A DNA stretch of 64,000 nt from Jonesia quinghaiensis DSM 15701 (GTDB taxonomy: Bacteria; Actinomycetota; Actinomycetes; Actinomycetales; Cellulomonadaceae). A program made the translations under genes and the position numbers. Of the stretch, positions 1 to 9,639 are shown in pieces; the stretch's first letter is position 1, and each line of letters starts with the position of its first letter. The stretch is taken from positions 62,001 to 126,000 of the forward strand of contig NZ_AUHN01000009.1 of the NCBI RefSeq assembly GCF_000423205.1. Reading direction: 5' to 3'. Under the pieces are notes generated by a model, which was given only the letters and a program-made list of their open reading frames with translations, made no database searches and was not told the DNA's origin.

Positions 1-210
1 CTGAGGTGCAGCTACACCCACGCCCGGAGCGTCAAGCATGGTCATGTGCAATGCGTGCAGAAAATCTGGCAACAGTGCCCCCAACTCGCCGTCATACGGC
101 TGCGTGGGGCGGCGCAGAACTGGATCACCGGCTTGAATCAACGGCAAAACACCGTGGGGATGTTCTTCGAGTAATGACTCAACGGTGCGGTAGAGAGATG
201 AGGAAGTCAC
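1..210 (-). CDS. def: Peptide deformylase, N-terminal part, cut by the window edge
   Basis: The reverse strand encodes the first 70 residues of a peptide deformylase, the metalloenzyme that removes the formyl group from the starting methionine of new proteins. The segment LIQAGDPVLRRPTQPYDGEL is the usual N-terminal region, and it runs into motif I, GVGVAAPQ, at the window edge. The metal-binding EGCLS and HExxH motifs would lie outside. GTG at 210 is the preferred start because it lies downstream of the glmM terminator hairpin; an in-frame ATG at 246 lies inside that hairpin. No clear ribosome binding site is visible, so the exact start is uncertain. Confidence 0.82.
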   Translation of the reverse strand, partial: MTSSSLYRTVESLLEEHPHGVLPLIQAGDPVLRRPTQPYDGELGALLPDFLHALHMTMLDAPGVGVAAPQ

Positions 211-230
211 CGTGTCATCGTCGCATAAGA

Positions 231-262
231 AAGGTGCCTGGCACATGTGCGCCAGGCACCTT
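231..262 (-). terminator. glmM terminator hairpin
   Basis: A perfect 12-bp stem (AAGGTGCCTGGC and its complement) has an 8-nt loop and is followed on the minus strand by TTTCTT. It lies 34 nt after the glmM stop and before def. Confidence 0.75.
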
Positions 263-296
263 CACGTACTCTTCAAGGTGCTCTTACTGCAAGAGC

Positions 297-1646
297 TCAG
301 CTCAACGCCAGGTTGTTCTTCACCACGTCAGCGAGGTGGCGAGCAGTTGATTCTGCTTCGTCCTGCGTCGCGGCCTCAACCATGACACGCACCAACGCTT
401 CAGTTCCGGAGGGGCGAAGCAATACCCGACCGGTGTCACCTAATGCGATTTCAGCAGCCGTCACCGCCTCAAGGACAACACTGTTCGTGGTAGCGGCAGC
501 TTTATCAACACCAGGCACGTTGATCATGACCTGCGGTAGTTGAGTAATGACCGAGGCAACCTCACTCATTTTCTGGCGCTTCTCAGCCAACCGAGAGAGC
601 AGGTGGAGGGCAGTCAGCACACCATCTCCAGTGGTGGAGAACTCGGTCAGCAACACGTGCCCCGATTGCTCTCCACCAATGTTGTACCCATTGCGCAACA
701 TCTCTTCTAAGACATACCGGTCCCCCACAGCAGTATTGACTGTGCGGACACCATGGGCCTCCATCGCTAAACGAAGTCCAAGGTTCGACATCACTGTCGT
801 CACTAAAACGTTGTCTTTGAGGCGGCCCGCCTCAGCAGCTCCTAGCGCCAAAATCCCCATGATTTTGTCGCCATCAACAATGATGCCCTCTTCATCCGAG
901 GCGATGCACCGGTCAGCGTCTCCATCAAAGGAAACACCCACGTGTGCCGAGTGGCCAACCGTTGCTGCGGCCATTCGGCGCGGTGCAGTTGCCCCGTACT
1001 CGTGGTTGATGTTTTCGCCATCCGGTTCGTTTCCGATGACAATAACCTCAGCACCGGCACGCTCGAGAGCCAACGGTCCAACGTGGCTTGCTGCGCCATG
1101 GGCGCAGTCAACCACAACCCGTAACCCCTCCAGTGAGTAGGTGACGGTGTCAACAATGGCATCAACATAAGCATTCACGGCTTCGTAATCATAGGAAATA
1201 CGCCCTACCCGTGCGCCGACTGGGCGTTCCCAGTTCTCTCCCATGTGTGCGGCGATTTGATCTTCGACGTCGTCGTCGAGCTTGTAGCCATTACGGTCGA
1301 AGAACTTGATGCCGTTGTCTTGCATGGGGTTGTGAGATGCCGAGATCATGACGCCCAAGTCGGCGCCTAAGGTTCCGGTGAGGAAGGCAACTGCAGGCGT
1401 TGGCAGTACTCCAACATCAATGACGTCTACACCAGCACTGGCGAGGCCAGCGGCAACAGCTGCAGACAAAAATTCGCCAGATGCCCGCGGATCGCGGCCA
1501 ACAATTGCGCGCGGTCGCGGTTTACTGAATTCCCCACGTAGCGCAAGAACGTGCGCTGCTCCAACGGCGAGGTCCAGAGCGAGCTCAGCTGTGACATCAC
1601 GGTTTGCCAGCCCGCGGACGCCATCGGTTCCAAAGAGTCGTGCCAT
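297..1646 (-). CDS. glmM: Phosphoglucosamine mutase GlmM
   Basis: GlmM interconverts glucosamine-6-phosphate and glucosamine-1-phosphate on the way to UDP-GlcNAc and peptidoglycan. The 449-residue product has all the family marks: LFGTDGVRG at the N-terminus, the phosphoserine loop ISASHNP (Ser104), the metal loop DGDADR, the sugar-binding GGEQSGH and the C-terminal phosphate site RPSGTEALVRVM. The start is set at the MARLFGTDG methionine; the frame stays open seven codons further, but homologues begin here. It follows rpsI after a terminator, so it probably has its own promoter in 1668-1810. Confidence 0.97.
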   Translation of the reverse strand: MARLFGTDGVRGLANRDVTAELALDLAVGAAHVLALRGEFSKPRPRAIVGRDPRASGEFLSAAVAAGLASAGVDVIDVGVLPTPAVAFLTGTLGADLGVMISASHNPMQDNGIKFFDRNGYKLDDDVEDQIAAHMGENWERPVGARVGRISYDYEAVNAYVDAIVDTVTYSLEGLRVVVDCAHGAASHVGPLALERAGAEVIVIGNEPDGENINHEYGATAPRRMAAATVGHSAHVGVSFDGDADRCIASDEEGIIVDGDKIMGILALGAAEAGRLKDNVLVTTVMSNLGLRLAMEAHGVRTVNTAVGDRYVLEEMLRNGYNIGGEQSGHVLLTEFSTTGDGVLTALHLLSRLAEKRQKMSEVASVITQLPQVMINVPGVDKAAATTNSVVLEAVTAAEIALGDTGRVLLRPSGTEALVRVMVEAATQDEAESTARHLADVVKNNLALS

Positions 1647-1810
1647 TCTTTTCCCTGTTCGTTCCACCGTGGTAACGGCGCATTGGTGCGCCTACCGTGG
1701 TCGATACGCGCCGAGACTGCCGTTCTAATCTACTGCATGTTTACCCCGGGGCAGCACACGTGGCGCCATGACATCGCGAGGGTAGAGTTTCGAGCCTCAC
1801 ACCGGACAGC

Positions 1811-1845
1811 ACAAGGCCCCCACTGGATTCCAGTGGGGGCCTTGT
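1811..1845 (-). terminator. rpsI terminator hairpin
   Basis: A 16-bp perfect stem (ACAAGGCCCCCACTGG and its complement) with a 3-nt loop lies 22 nt downstream of the rpsI stop. No long T tract follows. Confidence 0.7.
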
Positions 1846-1867
1846 GTGCAGTGCAGCGTGAAATGAA

Positions 1868-2359
1868 TCAGCGCTTGGAGAACTGCGATGCCTTACGTGC
1901 CTTCTTCAAACCGGCCTTCTTCCGCTCGACAGCACGTGCGTCGCGGGTGAGGAAGCCAGCCTTCTTCAGGGTGGCGCGGTTTGCGTCACGGTCAATGCCG
2001 TTCAGCGCACGAGCAATACCGAGGCGCAGTGCGCCTGCCTGACCGGTTACTCCGCCACCGTGGATGCGGGCGACGACGTCAAAACGACCTTCGACATCCA
2101 CAGCCTTCAGTGGTGAGTTAACGATCTGCTGGTGCACCTTGTTGGGGAAGTAGCCTTCGATGGTGCGCCCGTTGATGGTCCATTGGCCTGAGCCAGGGAC
2201 GAGGCGAACTCGTGCAACTGCTTCCTTGCGGCGGCCAACACCTTGACCTGGCGCCGTGATGCTCTGGCCGCGGCCCGTAGGGGCAGCAGACTCAGAGGTG
2301 TATGTGCTGGGGGTCTCTTCTTCGCCCAGTGTGTCAATGTCGACGGTGGTTTCAGCCAC
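1868..2359 (-). CDS. rpsI: 30S ribosomal protein S9
   Basis: S9 of the small subunit head; its C-terminal tail reaches the P-site tRNA. The 163-residue protein has the core [12 protein letters not shown] and ends in the invariant SKR. The first 40 or so residues are an acidic, Ser/Thr-rich extension, common in actinobacterial S9. It lies 40 nt downstream of rplM and forms the usual L13-S9 pair. Confidence 0.98.
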   Translation of the reverse strand: MAETTVDIDTLGEEETPSTYTSESAAPTGRGQSITAPGQGVGRRKEAVARVRLVPGSGQWTINGRTIEGYFPNKVHQQIVNSPLKAVDVEGRFDVVARIHGGGVTGQAGALRLGIARALNGIDRDANRATLKKAGFLTRDARAVERKKAGLKKARKASQFSKR

Positions 2360-2399
2360 TGGAGTGTCCTCGCGTCCTTATATTCGCGTAAGCCGGAGC

Positions 2400-2843
2400 C
2401 TACTGCGCGATTTGGGTGATCTCGAAGGGCTTTGGCTGTTGCGCAGCGTGAGGGTGCTCAGAGCCCGCGAAAACGCGAAGCTTTGTCAGCTGCTCCCGGC
2501 CGAGGCTGGTCTTAGGGATCATGCCGCGAACGGCCTTCTCCACTGCACGTTCTGGGTTCTTCGCCATAAGCTCAGAGTAAGGAACAGCAGTCAGACCGCC
2601 CGGGTAACCCGAGTGACGGTATGCCTTCTTCTGGTCTAGTTTGTTGCCGCTCAATGCAACTTTGCCTGCGTTGATGACGATGACAAAGTCTCCGCCGTCG
2701 ACGTGAGGGGCAAAGGTGGCCTTGTGCTTGCCACGGAGCAGTTGAGCGACGTGGCTTGCGAGACGACCAAGTACAACGTCAGTAGCGTCAATGACGTACC
2801 AGTCACGCTGAATGTCGCCTGGCTTCGGGGTGTACGTACGCAC
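2400..2843 (-). CDS. rplM: 50S ribosomal protein L13
   Basis: L13, an early assembly protein of the large subunit. The 147 residues match the full family length, with the start [20 protein letters not shown], the [13 protein letters not shown] segment and the C-terminal HPHAAQQPK region. It is first in the rplM-rpsI operon. Confidence 0.98.
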   Translation of the reverse strand: MRTYTPKPGDIQRDWYVIDATDVVLGRLASHVAQLLRGKHKATFAPHVDGGDFVIVINAGKVALSGNKLDQKKAYRHSGYPGGLTAVPYSELMAKNPERAVEKAVRGMIPKTSLGREQLTKLRVFAGSEHPHAAQQPKPFEITQIAQ

Positions 2844-3148
2844 GTTCGTAGCCTTCGTTTCGGTTCGTGTCTTCTCTGTCGCTTCTCAGCGCGCAGAAAG
2901 GTCGGCGAGCGCTTCATAGAGCCTAGCGAGTGGGCGCACCGGTCTCGGGAGAAGCACAATAATTACGTGTATCTGTTTAGATCGTTTAACCAGTCGTGGT
3001 CAGAACGAGAAAAACAGCCAGTCGAGGTGACGGTTGAAGCGGTCGGGATCAGCGAATAACTTTTCCTACTCGCGATCCAGCGACCATCCAGTCACACATC
3101 AGACACGGATATACAGCAATCAGATATCAGTGTAGCGCACGATTCCCA
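2844..3148. other. rplM upstream region, no gene seen
   Basis: This stretch separates trhO from rplM. The open frames crossing it have no recognisable product. It should hold the rplM promoter and leader, but I found no pair of -35 and -10 boxes good enough to mark. Confidence 0.5.
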
Positions 3149-4063
3149 CTATTGTTGTTTGAGGTAGGTCACGTTAGCGCTGCGCTCTGTGCAGTCAGCG
3201 CAAACCGTTGTTTGGGCGACCTCAGCGTGGTCCCCACAATACAAACGCAGGCGCTTACAACCTGGGTCCGCACAGTTGAGGAATTGCTCAGTTGGCGCCT
3301 CACACACAGTGCAGCGGCCTAGCGTTAAGGATTCCCCATCAAAATGGTGCACCATACGTCGATCGAAAACGTACAGCGGACCTTTCCAGAGCCCCTTTGT
3401 CCCGAATTGCTCGCCGTACCGCACGATCCCGCCAGCAACTTGGTAAACATTGTCGAACCCACGATTCTTCATCAGAACAGAGAGGATCTCACACCTCACC
3501 CCACCTGTGCAGTACGAGATGATGTGTTTGTCTTTGAGATGGTCGTACTTGCCGGAATCTAGCTCCCGGATGAAATCGTGCGTTGTGCGAGTGTCCGGGA
3601 CAATCGCACCATCAAACTTGCCGATCTGCGCTTCGAACGCGTTACGCCCATCGAAAAAGACAACATCCTCACCCAGCGCCTCAACAAGATCATTCACTTC
3701 TTGTGGCGCTAGATGACGCCCACCGTTGACCACACCATTGGCGTCAACAACGATTTCTTCTGGCGCTCCGAAAGCAACCAGTTCTGGACGTTCTTTTACC
3801 GATAACCGCGGGAAGTCGCGGGCAGAACCCTCCGACCACTTCACATCGAGCGCTCTAAAACCAGGGTATTGACGGGTGGTCTTCAAGTACTGCTTGAGGT
3901 CCTCAACCCGACCACCCAACGTGGCATTAATGCCCTGAGGCGCGACAATAACGCGCCCTGTCAAGTGAAGTTTCTCCGCAAGAGCGGTCTGCCACAGCCG
4001 CACCGCAGTGGGGTCAGCCACCGGAGCGAAGGCATAAAAGAGAATGATCTTGTCTACAGCCAT
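3149..4063 (-). CDS. trhO: tRNA uridine(34) hydroxylase TrhO (YceA-type rhodanese protein)
   Basis: TrhO introduces the oxygen on C5 of wobble uridine 34 in some tRNAs, independently of prephenate. The 304-residue product has the N-terminal ferredoxin-like YceA domain ([18 protein letters not shown]), a central rhodanese domain with the catalytic-site loop CTGGVRCE (Cys185), and a C-terminal cysteine-rich segment with several CxxC pairs (about 253-292). The start lies 3 nt after the truA stop, so the two tRNA-modification genes are almost certainly cotranscribed. Confidence 0.93.
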   Translation of the reverse strand: MAVDKIILFYAFAPVADPTAVRLWQTALAEKLHLTGRVIVAPQGINATLGGRVEDLKQYLKTTRQYPGFRALDVKWSEGSARDFPRLSVKERPELVAFGAPEEIVVDANGVVNGGRHLAPQEVNDLVEALGEDVVFFDGRNAFEAQIGKFDGAIVPDTRTTHDFIRELDSGKYDHLKDKHIISYCTGGVRCEILSVLMKNRGFDNVYQVAGGIVRYGEQFGTKGLWKGPLYVFDRRMVHHFDGESLTLGRCTVCEAPTEQFLNCADPGCKRLRLYCGDHAEVAQTTVCADCTERSANVTYLKQQ

Positions 4064-4066
4064 ACC

Positions 4067-5011
4067 TTAAGGATATTCGCTACCGGAGAGACGCTGATCA
4101 GGGTTTTGGTCACAGTCAACAGGTTCAGCTTCTTCATCAAGACGCCGCGCCCGAATGGCATGCGCACGCGAGGCCAGAAGATCATCAGGTGGGTATTCAA
4201 CGTGTTCCAACGTCAGCCCATGGGCTGCTACCACAACACTGGAATTTACCCGAGACCGTGAGGCAAGCATGTGCGCTGGCCACTGCACTGGTTTACGTCC
4301 CAACCCAACATCTAGCGCCGCCCCCACCATGGCACGCACCATGTTGTGACAGAAAGCATCGGCCACAATCGTTGCCCGCACCAACCCGGTGTCTGGCCCC
4401 TGCGTCGCCCGCTCCCATGTGAACTCTTGGAGTTCGCGAATAGTCGATGCACCACGTCGCGGTTTGCAGAACGCAGCAAAATCTCTCAAACCAAGAAGAG
4501 GTACAACAGACTCTGACATGGCATCGACGTCAAGAGCTTGGCGCGACCATAGAACCCACGTTCCTGTTAACGGGTCGCGATAGTCCACAGAATCAGCGAT
4601 GCGGTAGTTGTATCGACGGTAGAGCGCAGAGTACCGAGCGTCGAAACCTGGTGGAGCCACAACTGCGTTTTGGACAACAACATCAGCCGGGACCATTGCG
4701 TTGAGCTTGTCGAGCAGCGCTCTTTCCGGTGTTCGATCCGAGCGTCCAGGTAACTTATCCCAGCGGTCACGCGGGAAATCTATGTGCACTACTTGCCCTC
4801 GGGCGTGGACACCAGCGTCAGTTCTACCAGCCACATTCGCGGTGACCGGCTGGCGGGCAAGCAATGCAAGAGCATCCTCAAGAACACCTTGAACACTGCG
4901 CAAGCCTGGCTGACGAGCCCACCCCACAAAGTTCGTTCCCCGGTAAGCAAGGTCAAGTCGAATCCGAATCACCGCTCTATTGTCTCGCATGGGGCACCCG
5001 GAGCCGGACAC
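4067..5011 (-). CDS. truA: tRNA pseudouridine(38-40) synthase TruA
   Basis: TruA isomerises uridines 38-40 in the tRNA anticodon stem. The 314-residue frame has the N-terminal RLDLAYRGTNFVGWARQPG, the catalytic motif AGRTDAGVHARGQ (Asp65) and the C-terminal FCHNMVRAMVG. The start is ambiguous: GTG at 5011, or ATG at 4990, which begins MRDNRAVIRIRLD and fits homologues better. Neither has a strong ribosome binding site. In many bacteria truA directly follows rplQ; here a plus-strand kinase gene is inserted between them. Confidence 0.95.
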   Translation of the reverse strand: MSGSGCPMRDNRAVIRIRLDLAYRGTNFVGWARQPGLRSVQGVLEDALALLARQPVTANVAGRTDAGVHARGQVVHIDFPRDRWDKLPGRSDRTPERALLDKLNAMVPADVVVQNAVVAPPGFDARYSALYRRYNYRIADSVDYRDPLTGTWVLWSRQALDVDAMSESVVPLLGLRDFAAFCKPRRGASTIRELQEFTWERATQGPDTGLVRATIVADAFCHNMVRAMVGAALDVGLGRKPVQWPAHMLASRSRVNSSVVVAAHGLTLEHVEYPPDDLLASRAHAIRARRLDEEAEPVDCDQNPDQRLSGSEYP

Positions 5012-5148
5012 CTTTGCATGACATCACACCTGCCATCGCAAGCCCCCCGGAAGCAAAGGGCCTCTCCCCCACACGTCCGTCATTGGTGAGCGCACACTAC
5101 ATGCCCGCGTGTCGCTGACGATAGTGCGCGGAGAATTACACTGTTTAC

Positions 5149-6003
5149 ATGCAAAGCACCCCCACACAGTCATCGCTGCCCTCACAGGATCCAGCGACGC
5201 TAAATAGTGATTCCTCACATGACCAGGCAGCAGCCCAAGAAACCTTCATTCTGGCTGTGGATTGTGGTGGTGGAGCACTTAAATCTGCTGTGTGTGATGT
5301 CGACGGTTCACTACTCACAGAAATACATAGACAACCTGTTCACTACCCCTTCAGCAGCGATGCGTTGATCGACCACATCGCTACACGAAAAGCCGCAGCA
5401 GCCACCGCCGGCATGGTCATTGGAAAGGTTGGGGTCGGTATTCCGGGAATGATCCGCAGTGGGCGAATCATCTATACCCCGCACTACATTCGTACTGCAG
5501 GCCCCCACACTGAGATTGTCCCTGACCTTGAAGCGGAGTGGAATGGCCTTGATGTGCAGGCTCTGATCTCAGAACGCTTCAACGTGTCCGTTCGCGTTGT
5601 GAATGACTCCGAGATGCATGGTGCGGCCCTGATCCGCGGTGAAGGCCTAGAACTTGCGTTGACCTTTGGAACGGGCCTGGGAAGCGCACACTTTTCTGAT
5701 GGCACTCTTCAAGCCCATCTCGAAATGTCTCATGCACCATTCCTCCACGGCGGAACCTACGACCAGTACATTGGTGACCATGTACGCCGTGAAATAGGCA
5801 ATGATGCCTGGTCACACCGAATTGTTGAGGTCGTCGAGGCGTTATATCCGGTGTATCGCTGGGATGCTGTATTTATCGGCGGGGGTAATGCACATAACCT
5901 GTCCGCATGGGCATTGGAACGACTCACCGAAATTGGCCCTTACACGCGTGTTGTTGCCAACCGCGTTGCACTGAGCGGCGCCGCCGGCCTCTGGCAGCAC
6001 TAG
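5149..6003 (+). CDS. ROK-family sugar kinase, polyphosphate glucokinase-like
   Basis: This ROK-fold kinase resembles actinobacterial polyphosphate glucokinase, which phosphorylates glucose using polyphosphate or ATP. Visible marks are the phosphate-1 loop AVDCGGGALKSAVCDVDG (about 36-53), VGVGIPGMI, VVNDSEMHGAAL at the position of the catalytic Asp, the phosphate-2 loop LTFGTGLGSAHFSDG, and IGGGNA near the C-terminus. The first 30 or so residues are a low-complexity Ser/Gln extension. The DxGGT motif reads DCGGG, so substrate and donor are not certain. It is the only plus-strand gene inside the ribosomal cluster. Confidence 0.75.
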   Translation: MQSTPTQSSLPSQDPATLNSDSSHDQAAAQETFILAVDCGGGALKSAVCDVDGSLLTEIHRQPVHYPFSSDALIDHIATRKAAAATAGMVIGKVGVGIPGMIRSGRIIYTPHYIRTAGPHTEIVPDLEAEWNGLDVQALISERFNVSVRVVNDSEMHGAALIRGEGLELALTFGTGLGSAHFSDGTLQAHLEMSHAPFLHGGTYDQYIGDHVRREIGNDAWSHRIVEVVEALYPVYRWDAVFIGGGNAHNLSAWALERLTEIGPYTRVVANRVALSGAAGLWQH

Positions 6004-6075
6004 TGTGCTTTGACTGTGGGATCCCCCCAGTCACAACATGACTCATTCACTTCGATGTGCGGTTCCACAAAAAAT

Positions 6076-6113
6076 GAGGGTGGGCCCTGACCAATTGGTC
6101 AGGGCCCACCCTC
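6076..6113. terminator. Bidirectional terminator between the ROK kinase gene and rplQ
   Basis: A perfect 38-bp palindrome has 19-nt arms (left arm GAGGGTGGGCCCTGACCAA). On the minus strand it runs into ATTTTTTG, so it is a strong intrinsic terminator for rplQ; it can also serve the converging plus-strand kinase gene. Confidence 0.88.
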
Positions 6114-6155
6114 ACTGTGAATTCACGTGGTGATGGTCAAAGCATCACCGGTGGA

Positions 6156-6695
6156 TCACTTGGTTTCGTCAGCAGCAGGTGCTTCAGTAGTTTCTGAAGC
6201 CTCTACTGGTGCAGTCTCCTCGACAGCTGGAGTCTCGTCCTTCTTTGCAGCCTTCTCAGCAGCCTTAGTGGCTTCCTTAACAACAGCCTGCTTAGGTGAC
6301 ACGGGCTCGGTGACGAGCTCGATGACAGCCATTGGGGCGTTGTCGCCACGGCGGGTGCCGATCTTGGTGATGCGGGTGTATCCACCGTTACGCTCTGCCA
6401 TGGCAGGAGCAATCTCAGTGAAGAGGCGGTGAACGATCGTCTTTGCGTCACCTTCGGCGTCGCGGACGTGAACGGTCTTGTTACGGATGACCTGTGACAC
6501 CTGACGGCGTGAGTGGAGGTCTCCACGCTTTGCCTTGGTGATCAGACGGTCTGCAACAGGCTGAAGGCGCTTGGCCTTTGTCACTGTTGTGGTGATGCGA
6601 CCGTGCTCGAAGAGGCTGGAGGCCAGGTTCGCGAGGATGTGTCGCTCGTGAGCCGGGCTACCACCGAGCCGAGGGCCCTTGGATGGGGTAGGCAT
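6156..6695 (-). CDS. rplQ: 50S ribosomal protein L17
   Basis: L17 sits near the polypeptide exit of the large subunit. The start [19 protein letters not shown] and the [15 protein letters not shown] motif are diagnostic. At 179 residues it is longer than the roughly 120-residue core: from about residue 135 there is an Ala/Glu/Lys-rich, probably disordered tail, as in many actinobacteria. It is last in the alpha operon and ends at a strong terminator. Confidence 0.98.
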   Translation of the reverse strand: MPTPSKGPRLGGSPAHERHILANLASSLFEHGRITTTVTKAKRLQPVADRLITKAKRGDLHSRRQVSQVIRNKTVHVRDAEGDAKTIVHRLFTEIAPAMAERNGGYTRITKIGTRRGDNAPMAVIELVTEPVSPKQAVVKEATKAAEKAAKKDETPAVEETAPVEASETTEAPAADETK

Positions 6696-6745
6696 TGTTC
6701 TTGCTCCTTGCAGTTCTTGTGACCGCTATGCGATCAATCCAGAAG

Positions 6746-7750
6746 TCAGTTGTACTGCTCGTCGACGTCGCCGTCGTCGTAGTAGTCCGACTCCGATGGC
6801 GGCTGGAAGTCCAGCGGTGAGTCCTTGAGTGCCAAACCAAGCTCGTGGAGCTTTTCTTTGACCTCGTTGATGGACTTAGCCCCGAAGTTACGGATGTCCA
6901 GCAGATCTGCCTCGCTGCGTGCGACAAGTTCACCGACCTGGTGAATGCCTTCACGCTTGAGGCAGTTGTATGAGCGGATCGTCAGCTGCAGATCTTCAAT
7001 GGGAAGAGCAAGGTCAGCGGCAAGAGCTGCGTCCGTTGGTGACGGACCAATCTCGATGCCTTCTGCTTCCACGTTGAGTTCGCGAGCCAAACCAAAGAGT
7101 TCGACCAGCGTCTTTCCGGCGGAAGCCAGAGCGTCACGTGGGGCAATTGCTGACTTCGTTTCAACGTCAACGATCAAACGATCGAAGTCGGTGCGCTGCT
7201 CAACACGAGTTGCTTCAACCTTGTAGGTCACCTTCAGAACTGGTGAGTAGATGGAGTCGACAGGAATCCGGCCGATCTCAGCATCTAGTGACTTGTTCTG
7301 CTGAGCGGAAACGTAACCACGTCCACGCTCAACGGTGAGCTCAATTTCGAGCTTTCCCTTGTCATTGAGTGTTGCAATGTGCAGGTCAGGGTTGTGTACC
7401 TCAACACCAGCTGGTGGCACGATGTCTGCGGCGGTGACAACACCGGCGCCCTGCTTGCGCAGGTACATGACAACAGGCTCGTCATTCTCAGAGGACAACA
7501 CCAAGTTTTTGACGTTCAAGATGATCTCGGTGACGTCTTCCTTGACCCCAGGAATGGTGGAGAACTCGTGGAGAACTCCATCAATACGGATCGACGTTAC
7601 TGCTGCCCCAGGAATCGAGGAAAGCAGTGTGCGACGCAGTGAGTTACCTAGGGTGTAACCGAAACCTGGCTCAAGTGGTTCGATGGTGAACCGTGAGCGA
7701 GCATCGGTAATGATCTCTTCTGAGAGGGTGGGGCGCTGTGCAATGAGCAC
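6746..7750 (-). CDS. rpoA: RNA polymerase alpha subunit
   Basis: Alpha starts RNA polymerase assembly, and its C-terminal domain contacts UP elements and activators. The 334-residue product has the N-terminal domain marks [20 protein letters not shown] and [11 protein letters not shown], and a C-terminal domain with [16 protein letters not shown] and the [14 protein letters not shown] motif. The start is GTG at 7750 (encoding MLIAQRPTL): a GAAAGGA ribosome binding site lies 8 nt before it, inside the longer frame opened by an ATG at 7774. Confidence 0.97.
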   Translation of the reverse strand: MLIAQRPTLSEEIITDARSRFTIEPLEPGFGYTLGNSLRRTLLSSIPGAAVTSIRIDGVLHEFSTIPGVKEDVTEIILNVKNLVLSSENDEPVVMYLRKQGAGVVTAADIVPPAGVEVHNPDLHIATLNDKGKLEIELTVERGRGYVSAQQNKSLDAEIGRIPVDSIYSPVLKVTYKVEATRVEQRTDFDRLIVDVETKSAIAPRDALASAGKTLVELFGLARELNVEAEGIEIGPSPTDAALAADLALPIEDLQLTIRSYNCLKREGIHQVGELVARSEADLLDIRNFGAKSINEVKEKLHELGLALKDSPLDFQPPSESDYYDDGDVDEQYN

Positions 7751-7913
7751 GTGTGGTGTCCTTTCGACATGCATCCGCTATATGACGCATATTGAGTGCC
7801 TCCAACTGACGCTGGAGGGTATTGACCTGACAAGCAATGAATCTGCAGTGCGCCTCCTCTGTCTCCGCGGAGCGGACTCCACGATGACAGAGGTGGCAGT
7901 GTTTCGCTCGGGA

Positions 7914-8321
7914 TCAGACGCGACGGCGCTTAGGCTGACGGCAGCCGTTGTGCGCCTGAGGTGTAACGTCCTGGATCGAACCGACCTCGAGGCCAGCGGC
8001 CTGCAGGGAACGGATCGCGGTCTCACGGCCTGAGCCGGGGCCCTTGACGAAGACGTCAACCTTCTTCATACCGTGCTCTTGTGCACGACGTGCTGCTGAC
8101 TCAGCAGCGAGCTGAGCAGCATAAGGGGTTGACTTACGTGAGCCCTTAAAGCCCACTTGACCAGATGAGGCCCACGAGATGACAGCACCGGATGGGTCGG
8201 TAATCGACACGATGGTGTTGTTGAAGGTGGACTTGATGTGCGCCTGGCCGACAGCAATATTTTTCTTGTCTTTACGGCGAGGCTTGCGTGCGTTCTGAGC
8301 GCCGCGAGTCTTGGGAGGCAT
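7914..8321 (-). CDS. rpsK: 30S ribosomal protein S11
   Basis: S11 lines the mRNA exit channel of the 30S platform. The 135-residue product has [17 protein letters not shown] [29 protein letters not shown] and a C-terminal [11 protein letters not shown]. It follows rpsM in the alpha operon. The 163-nt gap to rpoA is unusually long within this operon and may hold extra signals. Confidence 0.98.
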   Translation of the reverse strand: MPPKTRGAQNARKPRRKDKKNIAVGQAHIKSTFNNTIVSITDPSGAVISWASSGQVGFKGSRKSTPYAAQLAAESAARRAQEHGMKKVDVFVKGPGSGRETAIRSLQAAGLEVGSIQDVTPQAHNGCRQPKRRRV

Positions 8322-8395
8322 ATGCTCTTTCTCCTGGGTTGAGGTCTGGTGGGATGACAGGTGCTCAGCACCTGAGCATCACGGCCGCTGACGGA

Positions 8396-8770
8396 TCAGC
8401 GAGCCTTCTTCTTGCCGGCTACGGTCTTCTTCGGACCCTTACGGGTACGAGCGTTGGTCTTAGTGCGCTGACCACGAACTGGAAGTCCGCGGCGGTGGCG
8501 AAGACCCTCGTAGCAGCCGATCTCAACCTTGCGGCGAATGTCAGCAGCAACCTCACGGCGAAGGTCACCCTCGAGCTTGTAGTTGCCCTCGAGGTAGTCA
8601 CGTAGTGCGACGAGTTCGGTGTCGCCGAGATCCTTGACACGGACGTCTGGTGAAATGCCAGTGGCATCCAGTGTCTGCTGTGCGCGGGTGCGACCCACGC
8701 CGTAAATGTAAGTAAGCGCCACCTCAACTCGCTTGTCACGAGGGAGGTCTACGCCGATAAGACGTGCCAT
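8396..8770 (-). CDS. rpsM: 30S ribosomal protein S13
   Basis: S13 of the 30S head contacts the P-site tRNA and L5. The 124-residue product begins [20 protein letters not shown] and has the [22 protein letters not shown] signature before a lysine-rich tail. The start at 8770 is fixed by an AGGAG ribosome binding site 12 nt upstream; a longer frame from 8794 has no support. Confidence 0.98.
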   Translation of the reverse strand: MARLIGVDLPRDKRVEVALTYIYGVGRTRAQQTLDATGISPDVRVKDLGDTELVALRDYLEGNYKLEGDLRREVAADIRRKVEIGCYEGLRHRRGLPVRGQRTKTNARTRKGPKKTVAGKKKAR

Positions 8771-8981
8771 CGTATTGTGGCTCCTGTATTTCATTCGGAG
8801 GTCTGATGCATCGCCTCTCGCGTTTGTGCGAGCCTCGGCCTCCGAGCCGAGGGTGTGTCAACGTCGGTTTACCCGAGAGGTTGACGGCGGTGCGCTTGCT
8901 GAATCGTTCGGGCGCGACCCCGAAATATGAGATCTGGTCTGTCGTGATCCCGTCGCGACAAGCACTTCTCGCTGAGTGGAC

Positions 8982-9095
8982 TCAGCCCTGACGCTGCTTG
9001 TGACGAACGTTCTCGCAGATGACCATGACGCGACCGTGACGGCGGATAACCTTGCACTTGTCGCAGATCTTCTTAACGCTAGGGTTGACCTTCAT
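8982..9095 (-). CDS. rpmJ: 50S ribosomal protein L36, zinc-binding type
   Basis: This 37-residue gene is easily missed by length-based gene finding. It starts [19 protein letters not shown] and has the Cys-x2-Cys, Cys and His ligands of the zinc-ribbon form of L36, which sits in the large subunit. It lies between infA and rpsM, its usual place. Confidence 0.97.
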   Translation of the reverse strand: MKVNPSVKKICDKCKVIRRHGRVMVICENVRHKQRQG

Positions 9096-9151
9096 CGTGG
9101 TTCCTCAGCTGTCTCCAGCGCCAGGCTGGAACAGCAGTGATCGAGTGGTGG

Positions 9152-9373
9152 TTACTTGTAGCGGTAGACGATTCTTCCTCGGGTTAAGTCGTATGGACTC
9201 AACTCAACAACCACACGATCCTCAGGGAGGATGCGGATGTAGTGTTGACGCATCTTTCCAGAGATGTGCGCAAGGACTTTGTGACCGTTTGCCAACTCAA
9301 CACGGAACATCGCGTTGGGGAGAGCTTCGACCACAGTGCCTTCGATCTCGATGACGCCGTCTTTCTTCGCCAT
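9152..9373 (-). CDS. infA: Translation initiation factor IF-1
   Basis: IF-1 binds the 30S A site during initiation. The 73-residue OB-fold protein has [39 protein letters not shown] and [12 protein letters not shown]. It is first in the alpha operon, with a candidate promoter and palindrome about 65-105 bp upstream. Confidence 0.98.
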   Translation of the reverse strand: MAKKDGVIEIEGTVVEALPNAMFRVELANGHKVLAHISGKMRQHYIRILPEDRVVVELSPYDLTRGRIVYRYK

Positions 9374-9433
9374 ATACTCCGCTAACTCCTGTCATTGCTG
9401 TCGTTGGCATGCGTGTACACATACCAACGAACT

Positions 9434-9463
9434 ATCCTACCCTGCTATCAGACTTCCTGTAAC
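9434..9463 (-). promoter_or_regulatory. Candidate promoter of the infA operon
   Basis: On the minus strand, GTTACA (9458-9463) is followed after 18 nt by TAGGAT (9434-9439). Each box matches 4 of 6 consensus bases. The predicted transcript starts about 55 nt before infA. Confidence 0.45.
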
Positions 9464-9478
9464 CGTGATCCCGGTTAC
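9459..9478. promoter_or_regulatory. Inverted repeat over the -35 box of the infA promoter
   Basis: GTAACCG-N6-CGGTTAC is a perfect 7-bp-arm palindrome that overlaps the putative -35 box. It has the form of a dimeric regulator site; the binding protein is unknown. Confidence 0.4.
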
Positions 9479-9573
9479 CTCACAAAGAAATGCCGCACCG
9501 GCGCCAGCCCACCTCTCCTGCCAAGAAGGAGATGCCCTGCACGATGCGTTAGTACCGCCGCGTTCTGTCAGCA

Positions 9574-9605
9574 GAATGGCGGGCAGGTCACCCTGCCCGC
9601 CATTC
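9574..9605 (-). terminator. Second terminator hairpin after the surface protein gene
   Basis: A 14-bp perfect stem (GAATGGCGGGCAGG) with a 4-nt loop lies just beyond the first hairpin. The T tract is poor. Confidence 0.65.
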
Positions 9606-9630
9606 GCCAGCTGCACATTAACAGCTGGCG
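9605..9630 (-). terminator. First terminator hairpin after the surface protein gene
   Basis: A 9-bp stem (CGCCAGCTG and its complement) with an 8-nt loop begins 9 nt after the stop of the surface protein gene. It works in tandem with the next hairpin and insulates infA. Confidence 0.6.
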
Positions 9631-9639
9631 CTCTCCCGC

